DNA of 64,000 nucleotides, from positions 2,294,001 to 2,358,000 of the forward strand of contig NZ_CP128846.1 of NCBI RefSeq assembly GCF_030388665.1, in the 5' to 3' direction. How positions within the stretch are numbered: the stretch's first letter is position 1; each line of letters begins with the position of its first letter. Below are positions 52,760 to 62,522 of the stretch, one piece after another. The stretch comes from Streptomyces flavofungini. GTDB taxonomy: Bacteria > Actinomycetota > Actinomycetes > Streptomycetales > Streptomycetaceae. The translations under genes and the position numbers were made by a program. The notes beneath the pieces are model-generated. The model searched no databases. It was not told the origin of the DNA and was given only the letters and a program-made list of their open reading frames with translations.

Positions 52760-54910
52760 TCACCCAATGCCCGGGATGAGGGAGATGAGCACGTCGATGA
52801 TCTTGATGCCGATGAACGGGGCGACGAGCCCGCCCAGGCCGTAGATCCCCAGGTTGCGCCGCAGCATCCGGTCCGCGCTCATCGGCCGGTACCGCACGCC
52901 CTTCAGGGCCAGCGGTACGAGGGCCACGATGATCAGCGCGTTGAAGATGACGGCCGACAGGATCGCGGACTTGGGGCTGGACAGGTCCATGACGTTGAGC
53001 TTGTCCAGGCCCGGGTAGACCACCGCGAACATCGCCGGGATGATCGCGAAGTACTTCGCGACGTCGTTGGCGATCGAGAAGGTCGTCAGGGCGCCCCGGG
53101 TGATCAGCAACTGCTTGCCGATCTCCACGATCTCGATGAGCTTGGTCGGGTTGGAGTCCAGGTCCACCATGTTCCCGGCCTCCTTGGCGGCCGAGGTACC
53201 GGTGTTCATGGCCACGCCGACATCGGCCTGCGCGAGCGCGGGGGCGTCGTTGGTGCCGTCACCCGTCATCGCGACCAGCTTGCCGCCGGCCTGCTCGCGC
53301 TTGATGAGCGCCATCTTGTCCTCGGGCGTGGCCTCCGCGAGGAAGTCGTCCACGCCCGCCTCGTCGGCGATCGCCTTGGCCGTCAGCGGGTTGTCACCCG
53401 TGATCATGACGGTCTTGATGCCCATGCGGCGCAGCTCGTCGAACCGCTCCCGCATGCCCTCCTTGACGACGTCCTTGAGGTGGATGACGCCGAGGACGCG
53501 AGCGCCGTCGGTGTCCTCCAGGGCGACGAGCAGCGGCGTGCCGCCCGCCTGCGAGATCGTGTCGGTGAGCTCCTGGGCCTCGGGCGTGACGGTGCCGCCA
53601 CGCTCCTCGACCCAGGCGACGACCGAGCCGGTCGCGCCCTTGCGGACCTTGCGGCCGTCCACATCCACACCCGACATCCGGGTCTGGGCGGTGAAGGCGA
53701 TCCACTCGGCGTCCACCAGCTCGCCCTGGTGGCGCTCGCGCAGGCCGTACTTCTCCTTGGCGAGCACGACGATGGAGCGGCCCTCGGGCGTCTCGTCGGC
53801 CAGCGAGGAGAGCTGGGCGGCGTCCGCCACCTCGGCCTCGGTGGTGCCCCGCACCGGCACGAACTCGGCGGCCTGGCGGTTGCCGAGGGTGATGGTGCCG
53901 GTCTTGTCGAGCAGCAGCGTGGAGACGTCACCGGCGGCTTCCACCGCGCGGCCGGACATCGCGAGGACGTTGCGCTGCACCAGGCGGTCCATGCCCGCGA
54001 TGCCGATGGCGGAGAGCAGCGCGCCGATGGTCGTCGGGATCAGGCAGACCAGGAGCGCGGCGAGCACGATCATGGACTGCTCGGCGCCCGCGTACACCGC
54101 GAACGGCTGCAGCGTGACGACCGCGAGCAGGAAGACGATGGTCAGCGAGGCGAGCAGGATGTTCAGCGCGATCTCGTTGGGCGTCTTCTGCCGGGCGGCG
54201 CCCTCGACCAGGTTGATCATCCGGTCGATGAAGGTCTCGCCGGGCTTCGTCGTGATCTTGATGACCACGCGGTCGGAGAGGACCTTCGTACCGCCGGTGA
54301 CGGCCGAGCGGTCGCCGCCGGACTCACGGATGACCGGAGCCGACTCACCGGTGATCGCCGACTCGTCGACGCTGGCCACGCCCTCGACGACGTCGCCGTC
54401 GCCGGGGATGACGTCGCCGGCCTCGCAGACGACCAGGTCACCGATCTTGAGCTCGGTGCCGGGCACCTGCTCTTCCTTCTTGCCGGACCCGCCGTCCGCC
54501 GAGAGGCGACGCGCGACGGTGTCCGTCTTGGCCTTGCGCAGGGTGTCGGCCTGGGCCTTGCCGCGGCCCTCGGCCACGGCCTCCGCGAGGTTCGCGAAGA
54601 TCGTGGTCAGCCACAGCCACGCGGCGATCGCCCAGCCGAACCAGTCGCCCGGGTCCTTGGCCGCGAGCACGGTGGTCAGCACCGAGCCGATGAGCACCAC
54701 GAACATCACGGGGGACTTGACCATCACCCGCGGGTCGAGCTTGCGGATGGCGTCCGGGAAGGACTTGAGCAGCTGAGCCGGGTCGAAGAGCCCGCTGCCG
54801 ACCTTGCCGCCGTCCGGCTTGTGGCCGGTCGGCACGTCCTGGTGCGGCGCACGCGTGGGTGTGGCTGTCGTCATGGAGCCGGGCTCCTCTTGCTTGATGT
54901 CGGTGGTCAT
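52760..54910 (-). CDS. kdpB: KdpB, P-type ATPase catalytic subunit
   Basis: 716 residues. P-type ATPase motifs: TGES in [13 protein letters not shown], phosphorylation motif [16 protein letters not shown], nucleotide-binding KGATGS, and hinge [13 protein letters not shown]. Seven membrane helices as expected for KdpB. Couples ATP hydrolysis to potassium uptake through KdpA. About 45 N-terminal residues (to [11 protein letters not shown]) precede the conserved part; an internal Met 13 is an alternative start. ATGA overlap with kdpA shows coupled translation. Confidence 0.97.
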   Translation of the reverse strand: MTTDIKQEEPGSMTTATPTRAPHQDVPTGHKPDGGKVGSGLFDPAQLLKSFPDAIRKLDPRVMVKSPVMFVVLIGSVLTTVLAAKDPGDWFGWAIAAWLWLTTIFANLAEAVAEGRGKAQADTLRKAKTDTVARRLSADGGSGKKEEQVPGTELKIGDLVVCEAGDVIPGDGDVVEGVASVDESAITGESAPVIRESGGDRSAVTGGTKVLSDRVVIKITTKPGETFIDRMINLVEGAARQKTPNEIALNILLASLTIVFLLAVVTLQPFAVYAGAEQSMIVLAALLVCLIPTTIGALLSAIGIAGMDRLVQRNVLAMSGRAVEAAGDVSTLLLDKTGTITLGNRQAAEFVPVRGTTEAEVADAAQLSSLADETPEGRSIVVLAKEKYGLRERHQGELVDAEWIAFTAQTRMSGVDVDGRKVRKGATGSVVAWVEERGGTVTPEAQELTDTISQAGGTPLLVALEDTDGARVLGVIHLKDVVKEGMRERFDELRRMGIKTVMITGDNPLTAKAIADEAGVDDFLAEATPEDKMALIKREQAGGKLVAMTGDGTNDAPALAQADVGVAMNTGTSAAKEAGNMVDLDSNPTKLIEIVEIGKQLLITRGALTTFSIANDVAKYFAIIPAMFAVVYPGLDKLNVMDLSSPKSAILSAVIFNALIIVALVPLALKGVRYRPMSADRMLRRNLGIYGLGGLVAPFIGIKIIDVLISLIPGIG

Positions 54911-56571
54911 GACGCGAGACCCTCAGCGAGCGGCCCGAGCGCGAGCGCCGGGAAGTACGTCAGACCGGTAATGATCATGATGGTGCCGACCAGAAGGCCC
55001 GTGAACAGCGGCTTCTCGGTGCGCAGAGTCCCGGCCGTCTTCGGGATCGGCTTCTGCTCGGCCAGCGAACCGGCCAGTGCCAGGACGAAGACCATCGGCA
55101 GGAAGCGGCCGAGGAGCATCGCGAGACCGATCGTGGTGTTGAACCACTGCGTGTCCGCGTTCAGGCCCGCGAAGGCCGAGCCGTTGTTGTTGGCGCCGGA
55201 GGTGAAGGCGTACAGGATCTCGGAGAATCCGTGGGCACCGCTGTTGGTCATCGAGTTCTTCGGCGTGTCCATCGCCATCGAGGCGCCGGTGAAGCCGAGG
55301 ACGAGCGCGGGCGTGATGAGGATGTAGCAGGCCGCGAGCTTGATCTCACGGGTGCCGATCTTCTTGCCCAGGTACTCGGGCGTACGGCCGACCATGAGGC
55401 CCGCGATGAAGACCGCGATGATCGCCATGATGAGCATGCCGTAGAGGCCGGAGCCGACACCACCGGGCGCGATCTCGCCGAGCTGCATGCCCAGGAGGTT
55501 GATGCCGCCGCCGAAGCCGGTGTTGGAGGAGTGGAAGGAGTTCACCGCGCCGGTCGAGGTGAGCGTCGTGGAGACCGAGAAGATCGCCGAACCGCCGATG
55601 CCGAAGCGGGTCTCCTTGCCCTCCATGGCGCCGCCCGCGAGGTCGAAGGCCGGGCCGCCGTGGTGGAACTCGGTCCACATCATCAGGGCGATGAACCCGA
55701 GCCAGATCGTCGCCATCGTGGCGAGGATCGCGTAGCCCTGCTTGACCGAGCCGACCATCTTGCCGAAGGTCCGGGTCAGGGCGAACGGGATGACCAGGAT
55801 CAGGAAGATCTCGAAGAGGTTCGAGATCGGGTTCGGGTTCTCGAAGGGGTGGGCGGAGTTGGCGTTGAAGTAACCGCCACCGTTGGTGCCCAGCTCCTTG
55901 ATGGCCTCCTGCGAGGCGACCGCGCCGCCGTTCCACTGCTGCTCGCCGCCCATGAACTGGCCGACGCCGTGGATCCCGGAGAAGTTCTGGATCGCGCCGC
56001 AGGCGACCAGGACGAGCGCGCCGATGACGGAGATCGGGATGAGGACGCGGACGACGCCCCGGACCAGGTCGGCCCAGAAGTTGCCCAGCTCGCCGGTACG
56101 CGAGCGCGCGAAGCCGCGCACCAGCGCCACGGCCACGGCGATGCCGACGGCGGCCGAGACGAAGTTCTGCACCGCGAGGCCGCCGGTCTGCACGACGTGG
56201 CCCATGGCCTGCTCGCCGGAGTACGACTGCCAGTTGGTGTTCGCCACGAACGAGGCCGCCGTGTTGAACGCCTGGTCCGGGTCGATGGCCTGGAAACCGA
56301 GCGAACCCGGCAGCGAGCCCTGGAGCCGCTGCAGCAGATACAGGAACAGCACGCTGATCGCGGAGAAGGCCAGAACGCCGCGCAGATAGGCGGGCCAGCG
56401 CATTTCGGTGTTCGGGTTGGCACCGATGCCCTTGTAGATCCACTTCTCGACGCGCAGGTGCTTGTCGGAGGAGTAGACGCCGGCCATGTAGTCGCCGAGG
56501 GGACGGTATGCGAGGGCCAGTGCGGCGACGAGCGCGAGCAGCTGGAGCACACCAGCGAGGACGGGACTCAT
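54907..56571 (-). CDS. kdpA: KdpA, potassium-binding channel subunit
   Basis: 554 residues, ten-helix channel-like protein. The four pore loops can be read: [60 protein letters not shown] and [15 protein letters not shown], the selectivity-filter segments of KdpA. Receives potassium from outside and passes it through the intersubunit tunnel to KdpB. Start ATG at 56571, eight bases after the kdpF stop. Confidence 0.97.
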   Translation of the reverse strand: MSPVLAGVLQLLALVAALALAYRPLGDYMAGVYSSDKHLRVEKWIYKGIGANPNTEMRWPAYLRGVLAFSAISVLFLYLLQRLQGSLPGSLGFQAIDPDQAFNTAASFVANTNWQSYSGEQAMGHVVQTGGLAVQNFVSAAVGIAVAVALVRGFARSRTGELGNFWADLVRGVVRVLIPISVIGALVLVACGAIQNFSGIHGVGQFMGGEQQWNGGAVASQEAIKELGTNGGGYFNANSAHPFENPNPISNLFEIFLILVIPFALTRTFGKMVGSVKQGYAILATMATIWLGFIALMMWTEFHHGGPAFDLAGGAMEGKETRFGIGGSAIFSVSTTLTSTGAVNSFHSSNTGFGGGINLLGMQLGEIAPGGVGSGLYGMLIMAIIAVFIAGLMVGRTPEYLGKKIGTREIKLAACYILITPALVLGFTGASMAMDTPKNSMTNSGAHGFSEILYAFTSGANNNGSAFAGLNADTQWFNTTIGLAMLLGRFLPMVFVLALAGSLAEQKPIPKTAGTLRTEKPLFTGLLVGTIMIITGLTYFPALALGPLAEGLAS

Positions 56572-56579
56572 TTCTTGAC

Positions 56580-56669
56580 TCAGAACCTCTCCGGGAACAC
56601 AAGGGCGAGGACGAGATAGCCCAGCAGGGCGACGGCCACGACGAGGCCGACGATGTTTTCGGCGGTCAC
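56580..56669 (-). CDS. kdpF: KdpF, small membrane subunit of the Kdp complex
   Basis: 29 residues, [20 protein letters not shown] followed by LALVFPERF (GTG start). A single helix with the LVxALxxPERF ending diagnostic of KdpF, which stabilises KdpFABC. Its GTG overlaps the stop of a still smaller upstream peptide gene (GTGA). Confidence 0.92.
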   Translation of the reverse strand: MTAENIVGLVVAVALLGYLVLALVFPERF

Positions 56670-56749
56670 AGCTTCGCCACCCCCTTGGCGACGAGTGCCA
56701 CCAGCGCAAAGACCGCGATCGTGGTGACGACGAAGGCCACGTCGGCCAT
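56666..56749 (-). CDS. 27-residue membrane peptide upstream of kdpF
   Basis: [20 protein letters not shown] followed by AKGVAKL. One hydrophobic helix with a basic end, starting at an ATG preceded by TAGGAG at good spacing, and overlapping the kdpF start by four bases. Its position as first gene of the kdp operon and its clean ribosome site argue that it is translated. Function unknown: leader peptide coupling translation to kdpF, or an extra small subunit. The interval 56750-56898 upstream should hold the kdp promoter and the KdpE site; it contains an imperfect inverted repeat around GAAACCGCC / GGCGGGTTTC. Confidence 0.75.
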   Translation of the reverse strand: MADVAFVVTTIAVFALVALVAKGVAKL

Positions 56750-56898
56750 CGTGTGCTCCTAGATGAGATTCGGAATTACTGACGTGTTGAGGAAACCGCC
56801 TCGCTGGCGGGTTTCGATCGCCGTTGACACCTCCCTTACGGGCAGGGGCGCCGCATTGACGACTCTCTTACGCGTTCCGTTCTCACCTGGGAAAACAC

Positions 56899-56940
56899 CG
56901 ATGGGCCGCACTCCCCCGTGAGGGAGTGCGGCCCATCGGC
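56899..56940. terminator. Strong hairpin terminator after the DUF3710 gene
   Basis: Perfect 18-bp stem CCGATGGGCCGCACTCCC / complement with loop CCGTGA, 80 bases beyond the DUF3710 stop. It insulates the kdp promoter region from the dut operon. Confidence 0.85.
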
Positions 56941-57019
56941 TCGCACCTTTTCCGATCAGAGACGACCGCCGTTCCCGCGCCTCGGGGTCACCCGTCCGGA
57001 CGCGTCGGCGGCTGGGGTG

Positions 57020-57784
57020 TCAGCGTACTTCGGTGATTTCCGGGCCCCGCGCGAGCTGGCCCATGCCACCGGAGAACCGGGAGGTCTCCTGGTCCTCCTG
57101 CTGGACGCCCTCGGGCACCATCTGCGCGTCGTCCGGCAGCTTGAGGACGATCGGGTCGCGCGGGGCCATCGGACCATCGCCGCGGACCACGACGGTGTCC
57201 CGGAAGATCTGCTCGAGCAGACCCGCGGCCTGCGGCTGCACGGCCCCCTGCCCGGAGATCACACCCCGCAGGAACCAGCGCGGCCCGTCCACACCGACGA
57301 ACCTGACCACCTGGAAGCCGCCTGTGCCGTCCGGCAGCTGCACCGGCACCTGCGCCCGCAGCTCCCAGCCGAGCGGACCCTCGACCTCGTCGATGACACC
57401 GCCCTGCTGGGTGATGCCGGAGGCGATCTCCTCGCGGACCTCGCCCCAGATGCCCTCGCGCTTGGGGGCGGCGAAGCCCTGCAGCTGCACGGCACTGTCC
57501 TGGAGCACGACGGTGGCCGCGACGATCGCGTCACCGGCGACCTCCACGCGCAGCTCCATGCCCTCGACCCCCGGCACGAAAAGGCCGCCCAGGTCGACCC
57601 GGCCCTCGCCGGGCTCACGGACCTCGGAGATGTCCCAGGGACCGTCGGGGCGCGGCTCCGGCTCCAGCCTCACGCGCTGCGGCTCAGCACCCTCGGCATC
57701 CTCGCTGTCGATGCCGTCGACGACCTGCTCGGCCTCGCTCGCCGCGTCCTCGGCGGCACCGCTCTTCTTGCGACGTCCGAACAC
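57020..57784 (-). CDS. DUF3710 protein
   Basis: 254 residues from the GTG at 57784, chosen for GGAAGGA upstream and because it gives the family-typical start FGRRKKSG. After an acidic linker come GPWDISEVREPGEGRVDLGG, LFVPGVEGMELRVEVAGDAI and RFVGVDGPRWFLRGVISGQG, characteristic of the actinobacterial DUF3710 family that follows dut. Function unknown. One base separates it from the dut stop, so it is in the dut operon. Confidence 0.92.
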   Translation of the reverse strand: MFGRRKKSGAAEDAASEAEQVVDGIDSEDAEGAEPQRVRLEPEPRPDGPWDISEVREPGEGRVDLGGLFVPGVEGMELRVEVAGDAIVAATVVLQDSAVQLQGFAAPKREGIWGEVREEIASGITQQGGVIDEVEGPLGWELRAQVPVQLPDGTGGFQVVRFVGVDGPRWFLRGVISGQGAVQPQAAGLLEQIFRDTVVVRGDGPMAPRDPIVLKLPDDAQMVPEGVQQEDQETSRFSGGMGQLARGPEITEVR

Positions 57785-57785
57785 G

Positions 57786-58316
57786 TCACTGTCCTTCCCG
57801 GTCGGATACGACCGACGCGTATCGATTCCCACCCGTTTGTTCATCCGCGCTGACGCCCACGGCGGCATGGCCCCCGGTGGACCCGAATCCCCCTTCGGCC
57901 CGCACCGAGCCGGGAAGCTCCGCCACCTCTTGGAAGCGCACCTTCTCGACCTGTTGGACGACCAGTTGGGCAATCCGGTCGAAGCGCTCGAACCGCACGC
58001 TCTCGCGCGGGTCGAGATTCACCACGATCACCTTGATCTCCCCACGGTACCCGGCATCAATCGTCCCCGGGGCATTCACCATGGCGACACCGCAGCGTGC
58101 GGCGAGGCCCGACCGGGGGTGCACGAAGGCCGCGTACCCCTCGGGCAGCGCGATGGAAACCCCGGTCGGCAGCACCGCCCGTTCACCGGGCGCGAGTTCG
58201 CACGCCTCGGTCGTCCGCACGTCGGCGCCGGCATCGCCGGGCTGCGCGTACGCCGGCAGCGGTACGTCGGGGTCGACGCGCCGGATCAGCACGTCCAAAG
58301 GGGCAGGGTGGGTCAC
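57786..58316 (-). CDS. dut: dUTP diphosphatase (dUTPase)
   Basis: 176 residues, GTG start overlapping the thioesterase stop (GTGA). All five trimeric-dUTPase motifs are visible: AGDAGADV, HPRSGLAARCG, GTIDAGYRGEIKVIVVN, RIAQLVVQ and the C-terminal GGFGSTGGH. Hydrolyses dUTP to dUMP, keeping uracil out of DNA and feeding thymidylate synthesis. About 25 residues beyond motif V are extra. Confidence 0.97.
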   Translation of the reverse strand: MTHPAPLDVLIRRVDPDVPLPAYAQPGDAGADVRTTEACELAPGERAVLPTGVSIALPEGYAAFVHPRSGLAARCGVAMVNAPGTIDAGYRGEIKVIVVNLDPRESVRFERFDRIAQLVVQQVEKVRFQEVAELPGSVRAEGGFGSTGGHAAVGVSADEQTGGNRYASVVSDREGQ

Positions 58317-58897
58317 GGGTTCACCTCGAAGGCGCGGGCGCGCCGGATCTGGTCCGGGTCGTTCATGGCCGCGCGGATCTCCTCCGGGCGGCCGTTCTCG
58401 ATGAAGTGGTCCACCTTCACCTCGATGAAGAGGGCGTCGGCGCGTACGGCGACGGGACCTTCGGGCCCGCCGATCCGGCCGGTGGCGGTCGAGTAGATCT
58501 TCCGTCCCGCGACGGCCGTCACCTCGGCCTCGAGGAACAGCACGGTGCCGACCGGAACCGGCCGCCGGAAGTCCGTCTCGAGCCGCCCGGTCACGGCGAT
58601 CACCCGCAGCAGCCAGTTCAGGGAGCCGAGCGTCTCGTCGAGCGCGGCGGCGAGCACGCCGCCGTGCGCGAGCCCCGGCGCCCCCTGATGCGCCTCGCGC
58701 ACCGTGAACTCGGCGGTGATGGCGAGGCCTTCACCGGCCCGCGCCTCCAGGTGCAGCCCGTGGGCCTGCCCTCCCCCGCACCCGAAACAGTGCTCGTAGT
58801 GCGCGCCGATGAGTTCGCCGGGCGCGGGCGCGTCCGGGTGGCGGGCGGGACGTACGGCGTCCGCCGGGGGTGTCAGAGCTGCTGATGTACCACTCAC
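58313..58897 (-). CDS. PaaI-family hotdog thioesterase
   Basis: 194 residues from a GTG at 58897 with GGAGG about 15 bases upstream; a longer frame to 58957 overlaps the divergent gene and is unlikely. Hotdog-fold signature: HYEHCFGCGGGQAHGLHLEA, then AHGGVLAAALDETLGSLNWL with the catalytic Asp/Glu region, and TGRLETDFRRPVPVGTVLFL. Substrate is probably an acyl-CoA, not defined. First gene of the thioesterase-dut-DUF3710 operon. Confidence 0.88.
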   Translation of the reverse strand: MSGTSAALTPPADAVRPARHPDAPAPGELIGAHYEHCFGCGGGQAHGLHLEARAGEGLAITAEFTVREAHQGAPGLAHGGVLAAALDETLGSLNWLLRVIAVTGRLETDFRRPVPVGTVLFLEAEVTAVAGRKIYSTATGRIGGPEGPVAVRADALFIEVKVDHFIENGRPEEIRAAMNDPDQIRRARAFEVNP

Positions 58898-58955
58898 AGG
58901 CGCAGACCTTACCTCCGCGTCAGCGGCCGTCGCGCACCGTGCCAAGCTTGGCTTC

Positions 58956-59402
58956 ATGCAGCCTTACGAAGAACGCCTGACCGCGCCCCGTTCGTGGTGG
59001 CTCGTCTCGGTCCTCGCCGGTGTGGGAGCGGGCCTGACGATGCTCCCCTTCGGGACGGTGCCCGTCCTCGGCGGTCTGGTCGGCGTGACGGCCCTCATGG
59101 CGGTCCTCACCAGCGCCTACGGCTCGGTGCGGATCCGTGTGGTGGCGGGCTCCCTGGTCGCCGGGGACGCGAAGATCCCGGTGACGGCGCTGGGGGCGGC
59201 GGAGCCCCTGGACGAGGCGGAGGCCCGTGCCTGGCGGACGTACAAGGCGGATCCGCGCGCGTTCATGGTGCTGCGCAGCTACATCCCCACGGCACTGCGG
59301 GTAGAGGTGACGGACCCCGAGGACCCCACTCCGTACGTGTACCTGTCGACGCGGAACCCCGAGGGTCTGGCGGCTGCCCTGAACGCCGTACGCGCGGCGT
59401 AG
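58956..59402 (+). CDS. DUF3093 membrane protein
   Basis: 148 residues. YEERLTAPRSWWLVSVLAGV then GAGLTMLPFGTVPVLGGLVG and ALMAVLTSAYGSVRIRVVAG give two helices; the rest is a soluble domain (DPRAFMVLRSYIPTALRVEV, YLSTRNPEGLAAALNAVR). Typical actinobacterial DUF3093. Divergent from the thioesterase gene with only 58 bases between starts. Function unknown. Confidence 0.92.
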   Translation: MQPYEERLTAPRSWWLVSVLAGVGAGLTMLPFGTVPVLGGLVGVTALMAVLTSAYGSVRIRVVAGSLVAGDAKIPVTALGAAEPLDEAEARAWRTYKADPRAFMVLRSYIPTALRVEVTDPEDPTPYVYLSTRNPEGLAAALNAVRAA

Positions 59403-59541
59403 TGCCGGTCCGGCCCCGAGCGGCCCTCCCGACCCGGCCCCGAGCGGCATTCCGGAGCCCCGAGCGGACTTGCCGGAACTCTGCGCGGACCTTCCCGGAG
59501 CCCTGCGCGGGCCTTCCCGGAGCGCCGCGCGAGCCGGGGCT

Positions 59542-60567
59542 TCAGGCTCCGAGCTCCTTGGGCTTGTGCCCGAACCGCAGCGGGTCGGCGGGGGCATCGA
59601 GGGGCGGCAGGCCCTCCAGCGCGTCCCAGGGGACCTGGCTGCGGCGCAGGTCGGCGCGCACACGCTCGGCGAGCTTCTTGGTGTCCCTGCGGTTCATCAC
59701 GGCGCCGACCGCCGCTCCCACCATGAACGGCAGCAGGTTCGGCAGGTTGCGCACCATCCGCTTCATGATCTGCTGGCGCAGTTCCCGCTTCATGTGGCTG
59801 CCGAGGGCCGCGTTGATCGACGCGGGCTTGACCACGTCGATGCCGCGCTCCTCGGTCCAGGCGCTCAGATAGGCGGCGCTGCGCTCCTTGAGGTTGCCCT
59901 CGGGACGGCGGCCGTAGACCTCGTGCAGCTCCGCGATCAGCTTCAGCTCTATGGCCGCGACGCCGGTGATCTCGGCGGCCAGCTCGGCGGGCATCGCGGG
60001 CGGCACGGGCAGCATCGCCGCCGCGCCGACTCCGGCGCCCACCGTGGAGGTCGCGTTCGCCGCCCCGGCGATGAGCTTGTCCGCGAGCTGCTCGGGGCCG
60101 AGGCCCGGGAACTGCTTGCGGAGCGTCGCCAGGTCGCGGACCGGGACCCGCGGGGCGTTCTCGATGATCCGGTCGGCGAGATAGCCGATGCCGGCCTTGG
60201 CGCTGCGTCCGCCGCGGCGCACGCCGTTCTTCAGTCCGTTCGTGACGGCGGTGATGCGGCGGCCCTTGCCTCGGATCCCCTGCTCGTCCGTCTCCGTGCC
60301 TTCCCCGTCGAACTCCCTGTCCGCCGCTTCGAGAGCGGCCGTCTCCGGCACTGCCAGGGCGGAACCGCGCACCAGCGCGGGAACCGCCTCGTACGCCCCC
60401 TCAGCGGCGTTCTGCGCCCCTGTGGCGCCGTCGCCGTGCGACGGGGTACCGGCAGGGTCGAGCGAGGCCTCAGGGCCCCGCTCGGCCTCCGACGCGCGCT
60501 CGGACGCGTCCGCGTCCGCTCCCTGGTCCTGGAAGCGGTGCTTCCTGGGCGGGGTCGAGCCAGTCAC
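59542..60567 (-). CDS. Unknown protein, EcsC-like helical domain
   Basis: 341 residues, GTG start. The first 110 residues are low-complexity and acidic. The rest is helical: GIGYLADRIIENAPRVPVRD, GAGVGAAAMLPVPPAMPAEL, ITGVAAIELKLIAELHEVYG and LPNLLPFMVGAAVGAVMNRR. The glycine/alanine segments might insert in membranes; the layout recalls EcsC-family proteins but I am not certain. Thirteen bases after the DUF4193 stop, same strand. Confidence 0.8.
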   Translation of the reverse strand: MTGSTPPRKHRFQDQGADADASERASEAERGPEASLDPAGTPSHGDGATGAQNAAEGAYEAVPALVRGSALAVPETAALEAADREFDGEGTETDEQGIRGKGRRITAVTNGLKNGVRRGGRSAKAGIGYLADRIIENAPRVPVRDLATLRKQFPGLGPEQLADKLIAGAANATSTVGAGVGAAAMLPVPPAMPAELAAEITGVAAIELKLIAELHEVYGRRPEGNLKERSAAYLSAWTEERGIDVVKPASINAALGSHMKRELRQQIMKRMVRNLPNLLPFMVGAAVGAVMNRRDTKKLAERVRADLRRSQVPWDALEGLPPLDAPADPLRFGHKPKELGA

Positions 60568-60580
60568 GGCCGACCCCGCT

Positions 60581-60877
60581 TCAGTCGCAGTCGCGGCAGA
60601 TCGGCTGGCCGTTCTTCTCCCGGGCCAGCTGACTGCGGTGGTGCACCAGGAAGCAGCTCATGCACGTGAACTCGTCCTGCTGCTTGGGGAGCACGCGCAC
60701 GGCGAGCTCCTCGTTGGACAGGTCCGCGCCGGGCAGCTCCAGGCCCTCGGCGGCCTCGAACTCGTCGACGTCGACCGACGAGGTCGACTTGTCGTTCCGC
60801 CGGGCCTTCAGCTCCTCGATGCTGTCCTCGTTGACGTCATCGTCGGTCTTGCGTGGGGTGTCGTAGTCCGTTGCCAT
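60581..60877 (-). CDS. DUF4193 zinc-ribbon-like protein
   Basis: 98 residues. MATDYDTPRKTDDDVNEDSI at the N-terminus and, at the C-terminus, FTCMSCFLVHHRSQLAREKN then GQPICRDCD: two CxxC pairs that can hold one zinc. This is the highly conserved actinobacterial DUF4193 family; function unknown, transcription-related roles have been guessed for similar small proteins. ATG at 60877 with GGGGGAGAGC before it. Confidence 0.93.
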   Translation of the reverse strand: MATDYDTPRKTDDDVNEDSIEELKARRNDKSTSSVDVDEFEAAEGLELPGADLSNEELAVRVLPKQQDEFTCMSCFLVHHRSQLAREKNGQPICRDCD

Positions 60878-61270
60878 GTCGCTCTCCCCCTCTGGGTGTC
60901 TGCGGTGTCTCAGCGCACGTAACGCGTGAGAGGCCGGACTTGTGCCCGACCTGAGGCGGAGATTTTGCCTCACATCAAGGTCTGTTACTCAATCGACACC
61001 CAACCGCACCCCTGAAGAGGTGATCGGTTTGGATGGCGATCGGGACCGTACACGGTCCGAATGTCGCACTTCACGGGCGCCACCCCGAGTACTTCCCGTG
61101 ATCAAGACCCCTGAAAACCCGGATTTTCCCGGCTTTCCGGCGACTTCGACGGTCACGGAGAGTAGATGGCCGAAAAATCGCTCCTGTGATCGATCACACA
61201 GGAATCCTCGGAGAACAGGTCCCGAAAATTCCGCGTAAAGCGAACATCCTGGCGCTTGTGCGGCAGCATC
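60878..61270. promoter_or_regulatory. Intergenic region with two palindromes upstream of DUF4193
   Basis: 393 bases without a gene. Palindromes: GGACCGT-AC-ACGGTCC at 61043-61058 and the 14-bp TGTGATCGATCACA at 61185-61198. The second lies 73 bases beyond the cutS stop, within a longer imperfect hairpin (CCTGTG...CACAGG), so it may be a terminator; the first may be an operator. Confidence 0.45.
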
Positions 61271-62518
61271 TCAGATCGGCAGGGTGACTCGCATCACGAG
61301 CCCACCCCCCTCGCGCGGCTCCGCGATGATACGGCCCCCGTGGGCCCGCGCCACCGACCGGGCGATGGACAGGCCGAGACCGACCCCCTTGTCGCTGCCG
61401 GTGCGCTCGGTGCGCAGGCGGCGGAAGGGCTCGAAGAGGCTGTCGATCTCGTACGCGGGCACCACCGGACCGGTGTTGGTCACCACGAGGACGGCCTGCC
61501 CGTGCTGGGTCTCGGTGGTCACCTCCACCCAGCCCTCCTCTTTCACGTTGTAGCGCACGGCGTTCTGTACGAGGTTCAGTGCGATGCGCTCCAGGAGCAC
61601 GCCGTTGCCCTGCACGACCGCCGGGCCCCGCTCGCCGCGGATCTGCACGCCCTTGGCCTCGGCCTCGGACAGCGCCTGGTCGACTGCGCGGTCGGCGACT
61701 TCGGCGAGGTCCACGGGCTTGCGTTCCACGATCTGGTTGTCGCTGCGGGCGAGCAGCAGCAGGCCCTCCACGAGCTGCTCGCTGCGCTCGTTGGTGGCGA
61801 GCAGCGTCTTGCCGAGCTGCTGCAGTTCCACGGGCGCACCGGGATCGGACAAGTGCACTTCGAGGAGCGTGCGGTTGATCGCCAGGGGGGTGCGCAGTTC
61901 GTGCGAGGCGTTGCCCACGAAGCGCTGCTGGGCGGTGAAGGCCCGCTGCAGTCGCTCCAGCATCTCGTCGAAGGTGTCCGAAAGCTCCTTCAGCTCGTCG
62001 TCCGGGCCGTCCAGCTCGATCCGGCGGGACAGGTCCGAGCCCGCCACCGCGCGCGCGGTGCGGGTGATCCGGCCGAGCGGGGAGAGCACGCGGCCCGCCA
62101 TCGCGTAGCCGAAGGCGAAGGCGATGACCGCGAGGCCGAGCAGGGCGAGCAGCGAGCGGCTGAGGAGGTTGTCCAGGGCGACCTGGCGCTGGTGGTCGGT
62201 GCAGGCGCTGATCGCCGCGTTGAACTCGGGGATCAGCAAGTTGCCCGAGGAGGCCTGCGGGCAGTTGTCGCTGGTCACCCGGATCTCCTGGCCGCCCACG
62301 ATCTTGAAGAGGGGTTCGTTGCCGGTGTTCAGGGCCTGCGCGGCGAGGAGGTAGATGATCGAGAGCAGCAGGATGCCCGCGATCAGGAACATCCCGCCGT
62401 ACAGCAGCGTGAGCCTTATCCGGATGGTCGGGCGCAGCCACGGGAACGGCGGGTCGATCTTCCTCGGGTCCCAGGTGGGCTTCGGGGGCGCCCCTGGGGG
62501 CGCGGGAGTCGCGGCCAC
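61271..62518 (-). CDS. cutS: CutS, sensor histidine kinase
   Basis: 415 residues. Two membrane helices (LTLLYGGMFLIAGILLLSII near 37-56 and LLALLGLAVIAFAFGYAMAG) flank an extracellular loop with exactly two cysteines, Cys86 and Cys106; then HAMP, HisKA with NASHELRTPLAINR and an ATPase domain ending VGLGLSIARSVARAHGG. Length, partner and chromosome place fit CutS of Streptomyces. CutRS was first linked to copper and antibiotic production; the two loop cysteines suggest redox sensing outside the membrane (inference). Four bases after cutR. Confidence 0.93.
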   Translation of the reverse strand: MAATPAPPGAPPKPTWDPRKIDPPFPWLRPTIRIRLTLLYGGMFLIAGILLLSIIYLLAAQALNTGNEPLFKIVGGQEIRVTSDNCPQASSGNLLIPEFNAAISACTDHQRQVALDNLLSRSLLALLGLAVIAFAFGYAMAGRVLSPLGRITRTARAVAGSDLSRRIELDGPDDELKELSDTFDEMLERLQRAFTAQQRFVGNASHELRTPLAINRTLLEVHLSDPGAPVELQQLGKTLLATNERSEQLVEGLLLLARSDNQIVERKPVDLAEVADRAVDQALSEAEAKGVQIRGERGPAVVQGNGVLLERIALNLVQNAVRYNVKEEGWVEVTTETQHGQAVLVVTNTGPVVPAYEIDSLFEPFRRLRTERTGSDKGVGLGLSIARSVARAHGGRIIAEPREGGGLVMRVTLPI

Positions 62519-62522
62519 CGGG

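Noticed and set aside
52043..55327. 1,094-codon plus-strand frame opposite kdpABC
   Set aside because: Antisense shadow of three well-defined Kdp genes.
61185..61198. cAMP-receptor-protein site
   Set aside because: The half-sites TGTGA/TCACA are separated by four bases instead of six, so it was kept only as an unassigned palindrome.
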